Notes: generated from the letters alone by a model not told the origin. A DNA stretch of 64,000 nt from Halomonas sp. QHL1 (GCF_001882345.1 NZ_MINL01000001.1:3034419-3098418), one strand, 5' to 3'; shown: positions 1 through 9,815, numbered from the stretch's first letter. A program made the numbers and translations.

Positions 1-309
1 GTAACGGGCGTATCCGAGGGTTTCACAAAAACTCTCGAAATTGTTGGCGTCGGTTATCGTGCCCAAGCTAAGGGCCAGACGCTCAATCTTTCACTGGGCT
101 TCTCGCACCCGGTCGACTATGAACTGCCTAAAGGTGTCTCAGCGGAAACGCCGAAGAACACCGTTATCGTGCTGAAAAGCGCGGATAAGCAGATGCTCGG
201 CCAGTGCGCCGCGGAAATCCGCGCCTTCCGTCCTCCCGAGCCGTACAAAGGCAAGGGTGTTCGGTACGCCGACGAGCAGGTGCGTCGCAAAGAAGCCAAG
301 AAGAAGTAA
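1..309 (+). CDS. rplF: 50S ribosomal protein L6, 3' part
   Basis: The reading frame is open from the first base and ends at TAA 307-309, so the 5' end lies outside the window. The C-terminal half of L6 is visible: the second L6 fold repeat with GVGYRAQ, a hydrophobic core, and the typical end with PYKGKGVRY followed by a lysine-rich tail. L6 binds 23S rRNA near the factor-binding site of the large subunit. It is followed after 9 bp by rplR in the conserved spc operon order. Confidence 0.97.
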   Translation, partial: VTGVSEGFTKTLEIVGVGYRAQAKGQTLNLSLGFSHPVDYELPKGVSAETPKNTVIVLKSADKQMLGQCAAEIRAFRPPEPYKGKGVRYADEQVRRKEAKKK

Positions 310-318
310 GGCAGGGTT

Positions 319-669
319 ATGAACGCGAAGAAAGAATCTCGTCTCCGTCGTGCCCGCCGCGCTCGCGCAAAGATCCGCGAGCTGGGCGTGTATCGCCTGT
401 GCGTCAACCGTACCCCGCGTCACATCTATGCGCAGATTATCTCGCCGGATGGTGGCAAAGTGCTAGCCAGTGCTTCTACGCTGGACAAAGCACTGCGCGA
501 GGGTGCGACCGGCAACTCAGATGCGGCCTCTAAAGTAGGTGCTCTGATTGCTGAACGCGCTAAAGAAGCAGGCATCACCCAGGTGGCCTTCGACCGTGCT
601 GGCTTTAAGTATCACGGCCGCGTCAAGGCGCTGGCCGACGCCGCACGTGAAGGCGGCCTGGAATTCTAA
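319..669 (+). CDS. rplR: 50S ribosomal protein L18
   Basis: A 116-residue protein of the usual L18 length. The Arg/Lys-rich N-terminus ([16 protein letters not shown]) and the C-terminal segment [24 protein letters not shown] are family hallmarks. L18 brings 5S rRNA into the central protuberance of the 50S subunit. It lies between rplF and rpsE in the standard spc order, with only 11 bp before rpsE, so it is co-transcribed. Confidence 0.98.
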   Translation: MNAKKESRLRRARRARAKIRELGVYRLCVNRTPRHIYAQIISPDGGKVLASASTLDKALREGATGNSDAASKVGALIAERAKEAGITQVAFDRAGFKYHGRVKALADAAREGGLEF

Positions 670-680
670 AGGGTTTTACG

Positions 681-1181
681 ATGGCGAAGAACGAACAGCA
701 AAGCGGTGATCTGCAAGAGAAGTTAGTGCAGGTCAACCGCGTCGCCAAGGTGGTCAAAGGTGGTCGTATTTTCGGCTTCACCGCACTGACCGTCGTTGGT
801 GATGGTAAAGGTCGTGTCGGTTTCGGTCGTGGCAAGGCGCGTGAAGTGCCTGTCGCAATCCAGAAAGCGATGGATCAAGCTCGTCGCAACATGGTCAAGG
901 TGAACCTTGCTGGCCATACGCTGCAGTACCCGGTCAAAGCCCGTCACGGTGCTTCCAAGGTGTACATGCAGCCGGCTTCTGAAGGTACCGGTATTATCGC
1001 CGGTGGCGCCATGCGCTCTGTACTAGAGCTCGCCGGTGTCCACGATGTACTGGCCAAGTGCTACGGTTCCACTAACCCGGTTAACGTGGTACGGGCGACT
1101 GTCAAAGGTCTCTCCGCCATGCAAGCACCGGAAGACGTGGCCGCTAAGCGCGGTCTGTCTGTCGAAGCGATCACGGGGTAA
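681..1181 (+). CDS. rpsE: 30S ribosomal protein S5
   Basis: A 166-residue protein. The S5 double-stranded RNA-binding fold is visible as [26 protein letters not shown] near residues 28-53, followed by the conserved C-terminal domain with [19 protein letters not shown]5 shapes the mRNA entry tunnel and affects decoding fidelity. The gene is co-transcribed with rplR and rpmD, 6 bp before rpmD. Confidence 0.98.
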   Translation: MAKNEQQSGDLQEKLVQVNRVAKVVKGGRIFGFTALTVVGDGKGRVGFGRGKAREVPVAIQKAMDQARRNMVKVNLAGHTLQYPVKARHGASKVYMQPASEGTGIIAGGAMRSVLELAGVHDVLAKCYGSTNPVNVVRATVKGLSAMQAPEDVAAKRGLSVEAITG

Positions 1182-1187
1182 GACACC

Positions 1188-1370
1188 ATGGCAGCAACGA
1201 TCAAGTTTACCCAGATCCGGAGCACCATCGGCATCATGCCCAAGCACAAAGCTACTATGAAGGGCTTGGGTCTGCGTCGCATCGGTCATACGGTTGAACT
1301 GGAAGACACCCCCGCCGTACGCGGCATGATCAACAAGGTTAACTACCTTGTGCGCGTTGAGGGAGAGTAA
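1188..1370 (+). CDS. rpmD: 50S ribosomal protein L30
   Basis: A 60-residue protein of the compact bacterial L30 type. [20 protein letters not shown] and [20 protein letters not shown] are the recognisable family segments. L30 binds 23S rRNA on the large subunit. It sits between rpsE and rplO, with 3 bp before rplO, as in other gammaproteobacterial spc operons. Confidence 0.97.
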   Translation: MAATIKFTQIRSTIGIMPKHKATMKGLGLRRIGHTVELEDTPAVRGMINKVNYLVRVEGE

Positions 1371-1373
1371 TCC

Positions 1374-1808
1374 ATGAAACTCAATAGCCTAAGCCCGGCT
1401 CCGGGCTCCAAGCACGCTGCAAAGCGTGTGGGTCGTGGCATCGGTTCCGGTCTTGGTAAGACCGGTGGCCGTGGTCACAAAGGTCAGAAAGCACGTAGTG
1501 GCGGCAGTGTTAAGCCCGGTTTCGAAGGCGGTCAGATGCCTTTGCAGCGTCGTTTGCCGAAATTCGGTTTTACGTCTGCAAAATCTCTGGTCTCTGAAGA
1601 AGTACGCCTGGCTGAACTTGCTAAAGTTGCCGGTGGCGAAGTCACCATGGCATCTTTGAAAGAAGCCAATGTGCTGAAGGATTCTACGCTACACGCGAAG
1701 ATCATCCTTTCTGGCGAACTGAAAACAGCGGTTACCGTTCGCGGAATCAAGGTCACCAAAGGTGCCCGTGAAGCGATCGAAGCCGCTGGCGGCAAGGTAG
1801 AGGACTAA
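1374..1808 (+). CDS. rplO: 50S ribosomal protein L15
   Basis: A 144-residue protein. The long, basic, Gly-rich N-terminal extension that threads into 23S rRNA is evident ([21 protein letters not shown]), followed by [18 protein letters not shown] and a compact C-terminal domain. The stop codon directly abuts the secY start codon, which implies tight translational linkage. Confidence 0.98.
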   Translation: MKLNSLSPAPGSKHAAKRVGRGIGSGLGKTGGRGHKGQKARSGGSVKPGFEGGQMPLQRRLPKFGFTSAKSLVSEEVRLAELAKVAGGEVTMASLKEANVLKDSTLHAKIILSGELKTAVTVRGIKVTKGAREAIEAAGGKVED

Positions 1809-3140
1809 ATGGCCAAGTCAGGAAACATGCCGGCGATGGGCAGCGGTCTGAGTGAACTGTGGGCGCGTTTGCGCTTCGTGCTCCTCGCCATCGTGGTGTA
1901 CCGTATCGGTGCCCACATTCCCGTTCCCGGTATCAATCCTGACCAGCTTGCTGCCTTGTTTAGGGAGCAACAGGGCACCATCCTGGGCATGTTTAACATG
2001 TTCTCGGGTGGCGCCCTGGAGCGCATGAGTGTTCTCGCCCTGGGTATAATGCCCTATATATCGGCGTCAATTATCATGCAGCTCATGACTGCGGTCTCCC
2101 CTCATCTTGAACAGCTCAAGAAAGAGGGTGAGGCTGGCCGCCGCAAGATTAGCCAGTACACCCGCTACGGCACGGTGATACTGGCGTTTGTCCAGGCTGT
2201 CGGTATGTCCGTCGGTCTGGCTAGCCAAGGCATCGCGTACACTGCTGACTTCAGCTTCTATTTCACCGCCGTGATTACGTTTGTATCAGGCGCGGTGTTC
2301 ATGATGTGGTTAGGTGAGCAGATTACCGAGAAGGGCATCGGCAACGGTATTTCGCTGCTGATTTTCGCCGGTATTGTTGCTGGACTGCCCAGTGCCGTGG
2401 GCCAAGCCTTCGAGCTTGCCCGTAATGAAGGGGCCTGGAACGTTCTGCCGCTGTTAGCGCTGTCAGTGTTAGGTATTGCGACTGTTGCTTTTGTAGTTTT
2501 CATTGAGCGTGGCCAACGCCGCCTTAAAGTTAACTACCCTCGGCGACAAGTGGGCAATAAGATGTATGCAGGGCAAAGTAGCTACCTGCCTTTGAAGGTC
2601 AATATGGCCGGTGTTATCCCGGCGATTTTTGCCTCCAGTATCCTGCTCTTCCCGGCCTCTATTGGTCAGTGGGTAGGTGCCGGTGAAGGTATGGAGTGGT
2701 TGCAGCGTGCATCTCAGGCATTAGGCCCAGGTCAACCGCTTTACATCTTGCTTTTCGCGGCGGCAGTGGTATTCTTCTGCTTCTTTTACACAGCGCTGGT
2801 CTTCAACCCCAAGGATGTGGCTGACAATCTTAAAAAGTCAGGCGCTTTCCTGCCGGGCATTCGCCCCGGCGAGCAGACCGCTCGCTATATCGACAAGGTC
2901 ATGACACGTCTGACCCTGTTCGGTGCCTTGTATATCACTGCGGTTTCCTTGATGCCCCAGTTCTTGATTGTGGCGTGGAACGTGCCGTTCTTTTTCGGCG
3001 GTACCTCGTTGTTAATCGTAGTCGTGGTCATCATGGACTTCATGGCCCAGGTGCAGTCGCATCTCATGTCGCATCAGTATGACTCAGTGATGAAGAAGTC
3101 CAACCTGAAAGGCTACGGTAGCGGCGGTATCATGCGCTGA
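1809..3140 (+). CDS. secY: Sec translocase channel subunit SecY
   Basis: A 443-residue polytopic protein with the ten-helix SecY layout. The cytosolic entry segment ends in [21 protein letters not shown], the plug region is around [15 protein letters not shown], and the basic cytoplasmic loops include [20 protein letters not shown], a SecA and ribosome contact. It forms the SecYEG protein-conducting channel of the inner membrane. It begins immediately after rplO with no gap, the normal spc position. Confidence 0.98.
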   Translation: MAKSGNMPAMGSGLSELWARLRFVLLAIVVYRIGAHIPVPGINPDQLAALFREQQGTILGMFNMFSGGALERMSVLALGIMPYISASIIMQLMTAVSPHLEQLKKEGEAGRRKISQYTRYGTVILAFVQAVGMSVGLASQGIAYTADFSFYFTAVITFVSGAVFMMWLGEQITEKGIGNGISLLIFAGIVAGLPSAVGQAFELARNEGAWNVLPLLALSVLGIATVAFVVFIERGQRRLKVNYPRRQVGNKMYAGQSSYLPLKVNMAGVIPAIFASSILLFPASIGQWVGAGEGMEWLQRASQALGPGQPLYILLFAAAVVFFCFFYTALVFNPKDVADNLKKSGAFLPGIRPGEQTARYIDKVMTRLTLFGALYITAVSLMPQFLIVAWNVPFFFGGTSLLIVVVVIMDFMAQVQSHLMSHQYDSVMKKSNLKGYGSGGIMR

Positions 3141-3205
3141 GGCGCCGTCCACCCCTATTAAATTAGAGTGTGGCGCGCCGCGAGCCGGTTTTTGGAGAAA
3201 GATCG

Positions 3206-3319
3206 ATGAAAGTTCGAGCTTCCGTAAAGAAAATGTGCCGTAACTGCAAGATCATTCGTCGCAATGGCGCTGTCCGCGTCATTTGCAGCGAGCCACGGCA
3301 CAAACAACGCCAGGGTTAA
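3206..3319 (+). CDS. rpmJ: 50S ribosomal protein L36 (zinc type)
   Basis: A 37-residue ORF starting [15 protein letters not shown], preceded by a GGAG ribosome-binding site at 3194-3197. It carries a zinc ribbon: Cys11, Cys14, Cys27 and His32. This makes it the zinc-binding (C+) paralogue, not the zinc-free form induced under zinc starvation. It is the last gene of the spc operon. The assignment is clear from the motif and the position after secY. Confidence 0.96.
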   Translation: MKVRASVKKMCRNCKIIRRNGAVRVICSEPRHKQRQG

Positions 3320-3345
3320 TAGCCTGGGTTGTATTAAGCGGGTGC

Positions 3346-3386
3346 CAGCATACCCCTTGCCTTAGGGCAACTAAAGGGGTATGCTG
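3346..3386 (+). terminator. Strong hairpin between spc and alpha operons
   Basis: A perfect 13-bp inverted repeat (CAGCATACCCCTT at 3346-3358 paired with 3374-3386) encloses a 15-nt loop between rpmJ and rpsM. No long U run follows, only TTGCGCCTTTTG, so it may be a weak terminator, an attenuator or an RNA-processing site rather than a classical intrinsic terminator. It marks the boundary between the spc and alpha operons. Confidence 0.6.
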
Positions 3387-3442
3387 TTGCGCCTTTTGTA
3401 GATGAATAAACGAGCAAGCCGCTCAAATTTCGGAGTAAGCTG

Positions 3443-3799
3443 ATGGCCCGTATTGCAGGCGTCAATATCCCGGACAACAAGCATGCGGCGATCTCGCTGA
3501 CCTATATCTTCGGGATTGGCCGTACCCGTGCTGAGCACATCTGTGCTGCTGCCGGTATTGCCATGAATGCCAAGATCCAGGACCTGTCTTCTGAAGAAGT
3601 CGACACCCTGCGTTCTGAAGTTGGCAAGTACACCGTAGAAGGCGACCTTCGTCGTGATGTCACGCTTAACATTAAGCGTCTCATGGACTTAGGCTGCTAC
3701 CGTGGTCTGCGTCATCGTCGTAGTCTTCCGCTGCGTGGTCAGCGGACTAAGACTAACGCGCGCACCCGTAAGGGCCCGCGTAAGCCGATCCGCAAATAA
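3443..3799 (+). CDS. rpsM: 30S ribosomal protein S13
   Basis: A 118-residue protein. The N-terminal helix-two-turn-helix segment ([24 protein letters not shown]) and the basic C-terminal tail ([21 protein letters not shown]) that contacts the P-site tRNA are both present. S13 forms part of the small-subunit head and bridges to the large subunit. It is the first gene of the alpha operon and is preceded by GGAG. Confidence 0.98.
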   Translation: MARIAGVNIPDNKHAAISLTYIFGIGRTRAEHICAAAGIAMNAKIQDLSSEEVDTLRSEVGKYTVEGDLRRDVTLNIKRLMDLGCYRGLRHRRSLPLRGQRTKTNARTRKGPRKPIRK

Positions 3800-3838
3800 C
3801 ACGCACGTTCTGGCGTAAAGACAGGAATAGACATCAAC

Positions 3839-4225
3839 ATGGCTAACCCGCGTAGTAACCGTAAAAAGGTTAAAAAGCAGGTAGTGGATGCGATTGCGCA
3901 TATCCATGCCTCTTTTAACAACACGATCGTGACGATCACAGACCGCCAGGGCAACGCTCTTTCATGGGCGACTGCCGGTGGTTCGGGTTTTCGTGGTTCT
4001 CGCAAGAGCACCCCGTTCGCTGCTCAAGTGGCAAGCGAACGTGCAGCAACTGCTGCAGCCGAGTATGGTGTGAAGAACGTAGACGTACTGGTTAAAGGTC
4101 CAGGACCCGGTCGTGAATCAGCCGTGCGCGCACTGAATGCCGCCGGCTTCCGCGTGCAAAGCATCGTAGACGCGACGCCCATTCCCCACAATGGCTGCCG
4201 TCCGCCGAAGAAACGCCGCGTTTAA
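3839..4225 (+). CDS. rpsK: 30S ribosomal protein S11
   Basis: A 128-residue protein. Family segments include [46 protein letters not shown] and the C-terminal [17 protein letters not shown] end (here [14 protein letters not shown]). S11 lies on the platform of the 30S subunit near the mRNA exit site. It lies between rpsM and rpsD, 12 bp before rpsD. Confidence 0.98.
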   Translation: MANPRSNRKKVKKQVVDAIAHIHASFNNTIVTITDRQGNALSWATAGGSGFRGSRKSTPFAAQVASERAATAAAEYGVKNVDVLVKGPGPGRESAVRALNAAGFRVQSIVDATPIPHNGCRPPKKRRV

Positions 4226-4237
4226 GGAGACAGATTC

Positions 4238-4858
4238 ATGGCCCGTTATATTGGACCGAAGTGCAAATTGTCTCGTCGTGAAGGCACAGACCTCTTTTTA
4301 AAGAGTGGTGTGACTCCCTTCGAGAAAAAGTGTAAATCCGAGCAGATCCCGGGTGTACACGGCCAGCGTCGTCAACGTCTTTCAGACTACGGCTTGCAGC
4401 TTCGCGAGAAGCAAAAAGTACGTCGCATGTACGGCGTACTCGAAAAACAGTTCCGTAACTACTACAAAGAAGCCGCTCGCCTGAAAGGCGCGACTGGTGA
4501 AGTATTGTTGCAGTTGCTCGAATCCCGACTGGATAACGTCGTCTACCGCATGGGCTTCGGCTCGACTCGCTCTGAAGCGCGTCAGCTGGTCAGCCACAAG
4601 GCGATTTCCGTGAACGGCCGCACCGTTAACGTAGCTTCCTATCAAGTGAAGCCGGGTGACGTTGTTTCCATTCGCGAAAAGGCGAAAAACCAAGCACGTA
4701 TCCAAAGCGCGTTGTCCATTGCGGCCAACCGTGGCGATATCGCTTGGATCGAAATCGACGCCAAGAAGATGGAAGGCACTTTCAAGGCTCTGCCTGAACG
4801 CGGTGACCTGTCTGCCGACATCAACGAAAACCTGATCGTCGAGCTGTACTCCAAGTAA
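4238..4858 (+). CDS. rpsD: 30S ribosomal protein S4
   Basis: A 206-residue protein with the N-terminal domain [20 protein letters not shown] and a central S4 RNA-binding domain ([32 protein letters not shown]). The zinc-binding N-terminal cysteine set found in some phyla is absent, as expected for gammaproteobacteria. S4 nucleates 30S assembly and in E. coli represses the alpha operon by binding its leader. Whether that holds here is not visible. Confidence 0.98.
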   Translation: MARYIGPKCKLSRREGTDLFLKSGVTPFEKKCKSEQIPGVHGQRRQRLSDYGLQLREKQKVRRMYGVLEKQFRNYYKEAARLKGATGEVLLQLLESRLDNVVYRMGFGSTRSEARQLVSHKAISVNGRTVNVASYQVKPGDVVSIREKAKNQARIQSALSIAANRGDIAWIEIDAKKMEGTFKALPERGDLSADINENLIVELYSK

Positions 4859-4878
4859 GCAGTTTTCTGTTTCTTGTC

Positions 4879-4911
4879 GATCTGGTGCCGGTTTAACACC
4901 CGCACCAGATC
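4879..4911 (+). promoter_or_regulatory. Intercistronic hairpin between rpsD and rpoA
   Basis: A perfect 10-bp stem (GATCTGGTGC at 4879-4888 with 4902-4911) and a 13-nt loop lie in the 98-bp rpsD-rpoA gap. No U tract follows, so it is more likely an RNA stability or processing element, or a partial attenuator, that tunes RNA polymerase alpha output relative to ribosomal proteins. Function is inferred from position only. Confidence 0.5.
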
Positions 4912-4956
4912 CTACCGAGTACCAAGTATCCGTTTGGCAGCCTGAAAGGTGTTCAT

Positions 4957-5952
4957 ATGCAGCGTTCAGTGACAGAGTTTCTCCGTCCTCGCGACATCAA
5001 GGTCGAAGAAATCAGCGCACATCACGCCAAAATCGTGCTCGAACCGTTCGAGCGTGGCTTTGGTCACACCCTGGGGAATGCACTGCGCCGCATTCTGCTT
5101 TCGTCTATGCCCGGCTGTGCCGTGGTAGAGGCTGAAATTGCTGGTGTTGAGCATGAATACAGTGCGCTCGAAGGGGTGCAGGAAGATGTCATTGAAATCC
5201 TCCTGAACTTGAAAGATGTTGCGATCAAGATGCACAGCCGCGATGAGGCGGTGCTCACGCTGAACAAGCAGGGCCCAGCCGTCGTCACCGCTGGCGACAT
5301 TGCGCTTGATCATAGCGTCGAAATCGTCAACCCGGACCACGTCATTGCTCATGTCAATGAAGGTGCCGAGCTGAAAATTCAGCTTAAGGTAGCGCTGGGT
5401 CGTGGCTACGAGCCGGCTGACGCGCGCGGCTCTGATGAAGAGACACGTGCCATTGGCCGCCTGCAGCTGGATGCCACCTTCAGCCCTGTCCGCCGTGTTT
5501 CCTACTCGGTTGAGGCTGCTCGTGTTGAGCAGCGCACCGATCTCGATAAGCTAATTATCGATCTGGAAACCGACGGTACCCTGGATCCGGAAGAGGCTAT
5601 CCGTCGCAGTGCGACCATCCTGCAAGAGCAGCTGGCCGCCTTCGTCGACCTGGAAGCTGATAAAGAACAGGAAGTCGAAGAGGAAGAGGATCATGTTGAT
5701 CCAATTCTATTGCGCCCCGTAGACGATCTTGAGTTGACCGTTCGTAGCGCGAACTGCCTAAAAGCCGAGAATATTTATTACATCGGTGATCTTATCCAGC
5801 GCACAGAAGTGGAGCTGTTGAAGACACCGAATCTCGGTAAAAAGTCTTTGAATGAAATCAAAGATGTATTGGCAGCTCGTGGCTTGTCCCTTGGCATGCG
5901 GTTGGAAAATTGGCCACCGGCAAGCCTGAAGGACGACAAGGCCTCCGCGTGA
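4957..5952 (+). CDS. rpoA: RNA polymerase alpha subunit
   Basis: A 331-residue protein of normal length. The N-terminal assembly domain includes [26 protein letters not shown]; an acidic linker ([12 protein letters not shown]) separates it from the C-terminal domain. That domain contains [19 protein letters not shown] and [18 protein letters not shown], which contact UP elements and activators. It is the fourth gene of the alpha operon, after an intercistronic hairpin. Confidence 0.98.
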   Translation: MQRSVTEFLRPRDIKVEEISAHHAKIVLEPFERGFGHTLGNALRRILLSSMPGCAVVEAEIAGVEHEYSALEGVQEDVIEILLNLKDVAIKMHSRDEAVLTLNKQGPAVVTAGDIALDHSVEIVNPDHVIAHVNEGAELKIQLKVALGRGYEPADARGSDEETRAIGRLQLDATFSPVRRVSYSVEAARVEQRTDLDKLIIDLETDGTLDPEEAIRRSATILQEQLAAFVDLEADKEQEVEEEEDHVDPILLRPVDDLELTVRSANCLKAENIYYIGDLIQRTEVELLKTPNLGKKSLNEIKDVLAARGLSLGMRLENWPPASLKDDKASA

Positions 5953-5991
5953 GCGTCGACTTGAGTCCCAGTTTGGTAAGGAATTACAACC

Positions 5992-6378
5992 ATGCGTCAT
6001 CGTAAGAGTGGTCGTCATCTGAATCGCACCAGCTCGCATCGTCAGGCCATGTTCAAGAACATGTCTGTCTCGCTGGTCGAACATGAAGTCATTAAGACAA
6101 CCCTGCCGAAAGCCAAGGAGCTGCGTCGCGTTATCGAGCCGCTGATCACCTTGTCTAAGCAGGATAGCGTTGCAAACCGTCGTTTGGCGTTTGCCCGCAC
6201 GCGCTCTAAAGAAGCCGTCGGCAAGCTGTTCAACGAATTAGGTCCGCGTTATGCCGAGCGTCCGGGCGGTTCCGTCCGTATTCTCAAGTGCGGTTTCCGC
6301 ACCGGCGACAACGCGCCTATGGCGTTCGTTGAGCTAGTTGACCGTCCGGTTGTTGAAGAAGCTGCTGCAGAAGAGTAA
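5992..6378 (+). CDS. rplQ: 50S ribosomal protein L17
   Basis: A 128-residue protein beginning [20 protein letters not shown], the L17 signature, with the family core ([43 protein letters not shown] split across the domain) and a short acidic tail. It is the last gene of the alpha operon and is followed by a strong terminator at 6411-6441. Confidence 0.98.
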   Translation: MRHRKSGRHLNRTSSHRQAMFKNMSVSLVEHEVIKTTLPKAKELRRVIEPLITLSKQDSVANRRLAFARTRSKEAVGKLFNELGPRYAERPGGSVRILKCGFRTGDNAPMAFVELVDRPVVEEAAAEE

Positions 6379-6410
6379 TCCTCTGCGCTAAGCCTCTTTG
6401 GTAGCGAATG

Positions 6411-6441
6411 AAAACCGACCTCTTAGGGGGTCGGTTTTTTT
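6411..6441 (+). terminator. Rho-independent terminator of the alpha operon
   Basis: AAAACCGACC pairs with GGTCGGTTTT across a TCTTAGG loop and runs into an uninterrupted T tract of seven. It lies 33 bp after the rplQ stop codon and closes the ribosomal block. Confidence 0.93.
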
Positions 6442-6627
6442 ATGCACTCATTTATCTTCTCTTTTTCTACGCTTAACTGCGTGGTAATAACCTATACTCG
6501 GCTAATTATTAAACGTAGTGAGCGTTGCCATGCCGCCAGGGGGAAAGCCTTGCGTTGTACCTTGAGTGTGGCATGGTAGTTAAAAGTGGATCGGTACTAG
6601 CGCATTGATAACAAGCAAGGGGCAGGT

Positions 6628-8016
6628 ATGTATGCGAGGGTAAAACAGATCGCCGAAGGAGCGTCGGCGTTATGGGCAGTGGGTGTGGCACTACTGCTTA
6701 CGCTGTCCGTGGTCACCAGCGTTCAGGCCGACAACCCACGCTACGCGGGTATAGTAGTGGACCTGGACAATGGCGAAGTGCTCTACGCCGAGAACATTGA
6801 CGATCAGCGCTACCCTGCGTCACTCACCAAAATGATGACGCTCTATCTCACCTTTGAAGCGTTAGAGGAAGGGAGCCTGCGTTTAAATCAGCCTTTGCCC
6901 GTCTCTCATAATGCGGCCGCCAAGCCTGCCGTAAAGCTGTGGCTGCCTGCGGGTAGCACTATCCCCGTGGATACTGCTATTCGCGCCCTATCTGTTCGGT
7001 CTGCCAATGATGTTGCCGCTGTGGTCGCCGAAGCGCTGGGTGGCAGCGAAGCGCATTTCGCGCAGATGATGACCACCAAGGCGCGCGAACTGGGTATGCA
7101 TGCCACTACCTTTCGCAATGCCTCTGGCTTACCGGATGACGGTCAAATTACCACCGCGCGGGATATGCTAACGCTCTCGGTTCGTGTGATGCAGGATTTC
7201 CCTCAGTACTACCACTACTTCGGCCTGCAAGAGTTTAGCTACCGCGGTACCCGGCATACCAGTCACAATCGGTTGGTGCGCGACTACCCGGGCGCTGACG
7301 GCCTAAAAACCGGTTTTATTCGTGCCTCTGGCTTTAACGTAGCCACTACCGCGATGCGCGGTAATCGGCGGTTGGTCGGGGTCGTCATGGGCGGCTTCTC
7401 ATCCCAGTCCCGGGATACCCATATGGCTAACCTACTAGACCGTAGCTTCCTACGTGCGTCGCTTCGCGACCAGCAAAGCTGGATGAGCGATACCAGTTTC
7501 TCGCGGGAATTTATGGCCTTTGCTCCGCCAGCTCAGCCGATTCCGCCACAGCAGCCTGCACCACAGCAACCTCTCCTGGCGGTGGTCGAAACCACAACGT
7601 TGTCACCATCGGCAAACTCTATCCCTTCAGCGCCGGTTGTGGATCTTGAAGAGCAGCTAGCCGATATAGTCCCCATCCAGCGCCCTACTCCCGCGAGCGA
7701 AGCGCCGCAGGCCGACCCACTGCAAGCGTTCATTGAGCGTGAACGCAAGATGGCCTCCGTGAATGAAACGGGCGGCGGTTGGGGAGTTCAGGTGGGCGCT
7801 TTCAGCCGTGAAGCCCAAGCGCGGCAGTTGGCGCAGCAGGCGGCGCAGCGCATCGCCGAGAGTTTAGGTGGCCGTGTGGCGGTAGACACAGTAGAGGGGC
7901 AAAACCCGGTTTATCGCGCCCGGCTAATGGCGCTGGATGAGCAGCGCGCTCGTCAAGCGTGCCGTGAGCTGCACTCCCAGGGTATGGACTGCATGGTCGT
8001 CAACGCCAGCTTATAA
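6628..8016 (+). CDS. D-alanyl-D-alanine carboxypeptidase with C-terminal SPOR domain
   Basis: A 462-residue exported penicillin-binding protein of the S11 peptidase family. A signal peptide (hydrophobic run around residues 15-35, cleavage near VQADN) precedes the catalytic domain. All three penicillin-binding motifs are present: S65-L-T-K68, S125-A-N127 and K227-T-G. A Pro/Gln-rich linker (about residues 295-365) leads to a SPOR domain (about 385-460) that binds denuded septal peptidoglycan. The enzyme probably trims pentapeptide stems in the periplasm at the division site. Its length exceeds plain DacA/DacC proteins because of the SPOR tail. It is monocistronic, with terminators on both sides. 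Confidence 0.92.
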   Translation: MYARVKQIAEGASALWAVGVALLLTLSVVTSVQADNPRYAGIVVDLDNGEVLYAENIDDQRYPASLTKMMTLYLTFEALEEGSLRLNQPLPVSHNAAAKPAVKLWLPAGSTIPVDTAIRALSVRSANDVAAVVAEALGGSEAHFAQMMTTKARELGMHATTFRNASGLPDDGQITTARDMLTLSVRVMQDFPQYYHYFGLQEFSYRGTRHTSHNRLVRDYPGADGLKTGFIRASGFNVATTAMRGNRRLVGVVMGGFSSQSRDTHMANLLDRSFLRASLRDQQSWMSDTSFSREFMAFAPPAQPIPPQQPAPQQPLLAVVETTTLSPSANSIPSAPVVDLEEQLADIVPIQRPTPASEAPQADPLQAFIERERKMASVNETGGGWGVQVGAFSREAQARQLAQQAAQRIAESLGGRVAVDTVEGQNPVYRARLMALDEQRARQACRELHSQGMDCMVVNASL

Positions 8017-8032
8017 GGTGTGGGTCTTCATC

Positions 8033-8063
8033 ACCCCGCCAATGGCTAATTGGCGGGGTTTTT
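8033..8063 (+). terminator. Rho-independent terminator after the carboxypeptidase gene
   Basis: ACCCCGCCAAT pairs with ATTGGCGGGGT around a short GGCTA loop and runs into TTTTTC TTTTTT. It lies 16 bp after the stop codon at 8016. Confidence 0.92.
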
Positions 8064-8106
8064 CTTTTTTGGCACTTTATATGGACCACTTAACCGGGAG
8101 AACGCG

Positions 8107-8982
8107 GTGACAACCTCGCTAAAAGGCATACTCTGCATGTGTTTGGGTGTTCTTTTCCTTGCCCTAGGCGACGCCGTTTCCAAGTGGTTAGGTGAAGTGC
8201 ACTCACCGTTGCAGATTATTTTCTTCCGTGCCTTGGTATCGCTACCTATGATTGCGCTGTTAGCCCATTTTGCCGGTGGCTTGCGCAAGCTGCGCACAAA
8301 ACGGCCGGGCGTCCATTTGCTGCGCGGGCTGATCTATACCGCCACCATGGTCTGCTTTGTATGGGGATTGACGTTGCTACCCCTGGCAGAAGCCACGGCG
8401 ATTGCCTTTGTGGCGCCGCTGTTTGTGACCCTGCTTTCGGTGCCACTGCTGGGTGAGCGGATTGATCCACCGGTGCTGATCGCATCCCTGATGGGTTTTG
8501 TAGGGGTACTGATCGTGGTGCGGCCCAACGGCGAGGCGTTTCAGGTGGGCGCGCTGGTATTGGTGGGCGCGGCGCTATTTTATGCCCTGATGATGATTAC
8601 CGCACGCCGCTATGGCGCCCGCGAACACCTGTGGGCGATGCTGTTTTATATGACGTTTGTGCCACTCATAGTGACGGGTTTAACCCTGCCATGGGTATGG
8701 CAAACTCCCCAGCCGTGGCACTGGGTAGGGTTTTTCGCCTCGGGAATCTTGGGCGTCGCGGCCACGGCTTTTATAACCTTGGCCTTTCGGTTTGCGCCTG
8801 CGGCCATCGCCGCGCCGTTTGACTACACTGCCATGCTCTGGGCGGTACTGCTGGGCTGGTGGTTCTGGGGCGAAATGCCCGATCTCTGGGTCTGGGTAGG
8901 CAGCGCCCTGATAATGGGCAGCGGGTTAGCGGTGGCGTATCACGACCGCCGCACTACCCTGAAACGTCGACCTACTGCCTAG
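8107..8982 (+). CDS. DMT-superfamily exporter (EamA family)
   Basis: A 291-residue protein with ten predicted membrane helices in two EamA repeats, the drug/metabolite transporter layout. I choose the GTG start at 8107 because GGGAG at 8096-8100 is correctly spaced; the longer frame from TTG 8050 would begin inside the upstream terminator. The N-terminal repeat contains the family segment FFRALVSLPMIALLA, and the end of the second shows FDYTAMLWAVLLGWWFWGE. Substrate cannot be read from sequence. The stop overlaps the stop of the convergent dioxygenase gene by 4 bp. Confidence 0.88.
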   Translation: MTTSLKGILCMCLGVLFLALGDAVSKWLGEVHSPLQIIFFRALVSLPMIALLAHFAGGLRKLRTKRPGVHLLRGLIYTATMVCFVWGLTLLPLAEATAIAFVAPLFVTLLSVPLLGERIDPPVLIASLMGFVGVLIVVRPNGEAFQVGALVLVGAALFYALMMITARRYGAREHLWAMLFYMTFVPLIVTGLTLPWVWQTPQPWHWVGFFASGILGVAATAFITLAFRFAPAAIAAPFDYTAMLWAVLLGWWFWGEMPDLWVWVGSALIMGSGLAVAYHDRRTTLKRRPTA

Positions 8983-9716
8983 CAGAACTGGTAAACATCC
9001 ATCGCGAGCACGCCGTGCTCCACGCTGTGGTGCACCTGTTTTGCGTCGCCTCCTGCCCCCATGGCCACCAGCAACGGCTGGAAGTGTTCAAGGGTCGGGT
9101 GGTTCTCCCGCGCGTAGGGTGCGTTCTCCCAGCTAAGCAGCGCCTCGCGGTCATTGGCGCTTAGGCGGACGCTCACCCAAGTGGCAAATTCTTCTACCCA
9201 GGCTGGCATAGGGCTCTCCTGGGGCATAATTTCATACAGGTTATGGGTCAGGCTGCCAGAGCCGATAACCAAAACCCCTTCTTGTCGCAGTGCCGACAGG
9301 TGCTCGCCCAGTGTGACTAGCTCTGCATTGCTCCAGCGCACCGGAAGCGACAGTGAAACAACCGGCACATTGGCGTCAGGAAACATCAACGAAAGGGGCA
9401 CCCAGGCGCCATGATCCAGGCCGCGCTCTACCCCCTCGGCGCCCAGTAATACAGCCAGCCGTTCGGCCAGTTCAGGCTCGCCAGGGGCGGGGTACTGGCA
9501 CTCGAAAAGCGCCTGTGGGAAGCCGCCAAAGTCGTGAATGGTCTCCGGCTTGGCGCTGGTGCTGACCTTGAGTGTCAGGCTCTCCCAGTGCGCTGAGACC
9601 ACGACCACCGCCTTGGGAGAAAGCTTTCTGCCCAGTTCGCGTAGAAAGGCGTGAGCCGGGGTTTTATTGAGCGCCAGCATGGGCGAACCATGGGAGATAA
9701 ATAGGCTAGGTAACAT
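8979..9716 (-). CDS. Class III extradiol dioxygenase-like protein (DODA/LigB family)
   Basis: A 245-residue protein of the DODA-type aromatic ring-opening family (E. coli YgiD relatives). The start at 9716 has GGAGAG upstream and gives MLPSLFISHGSPM. Candidate metal-binding histidines occur in SHGSPM (His9), SAHWES, LDHGAWVPL and GSGSLTHNLYE, the usual pattern. Expected reaction: opening of a catechol-type ring; the natural substrate of bacterial members is mostly unknown. It follows doxX on the same strand, and a lysR gene lies just upstream, a recurring trio. Confidence 0.88.
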   Translation of the reverse strand: MLPSLFISHGSPMLALNKTPAHAFLRELGRKLSPKAVVVVSAHWESLTLKVSTSAKPETIHDFGGFPQALFECQYPAPGEPELAERLAVLLGAEGVERGLDHGAWVPLSLMFPDANVPVVSLSLPVRWSNAELVTLGEHLSALRQEGVLVIGSGSLTHNLYEIMPQESPMPAWVEEFATWVSVRLSANDREALLSWENAPYARENHPTLEHFQPLLVAMGAGGDAKQVHHSVEHGVLAMDVYQFC

Positions 9717-9776
9717 GAGTGACTCTCCTCTGCAGCGTTGCCAGCGCTGGCGGTGAAGCAAGCGCTGGCAATGGGG

Positions 9777-9815
9777 TTAGGTGATAGTGCTAGGTGATAG
9801 TCCTAGATGATAGTG
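9777..9815. repeat. Three 13-bp tandem repeats
   Basis: Three consecutive 13-bp units at 9777-9789, 9790-9802 and 9803-9815 follow the pattern (t/c)tag(g/a)tgatagt(g/c). They sit in the 99-bp gap between doxX and the dioxygenase gene, and the third unit abuts the doxX stop codon at 9816. The units are imperfect, differing at up to three positions. Confidence 0.8.

Noticed and set aside
8050..8106. N-terminal extension of the DMT exporter from TTG 8050
   Set aside because: It begins inside the preceding intrinsic terminator; GTG 8107 has a well-spaced GGGAG.
9717..9761. 15-residue N-terminal extension of the dioxygenase
   Set aside because: The inner ATG 9716 has GGAGAG upstream and matches the family start.
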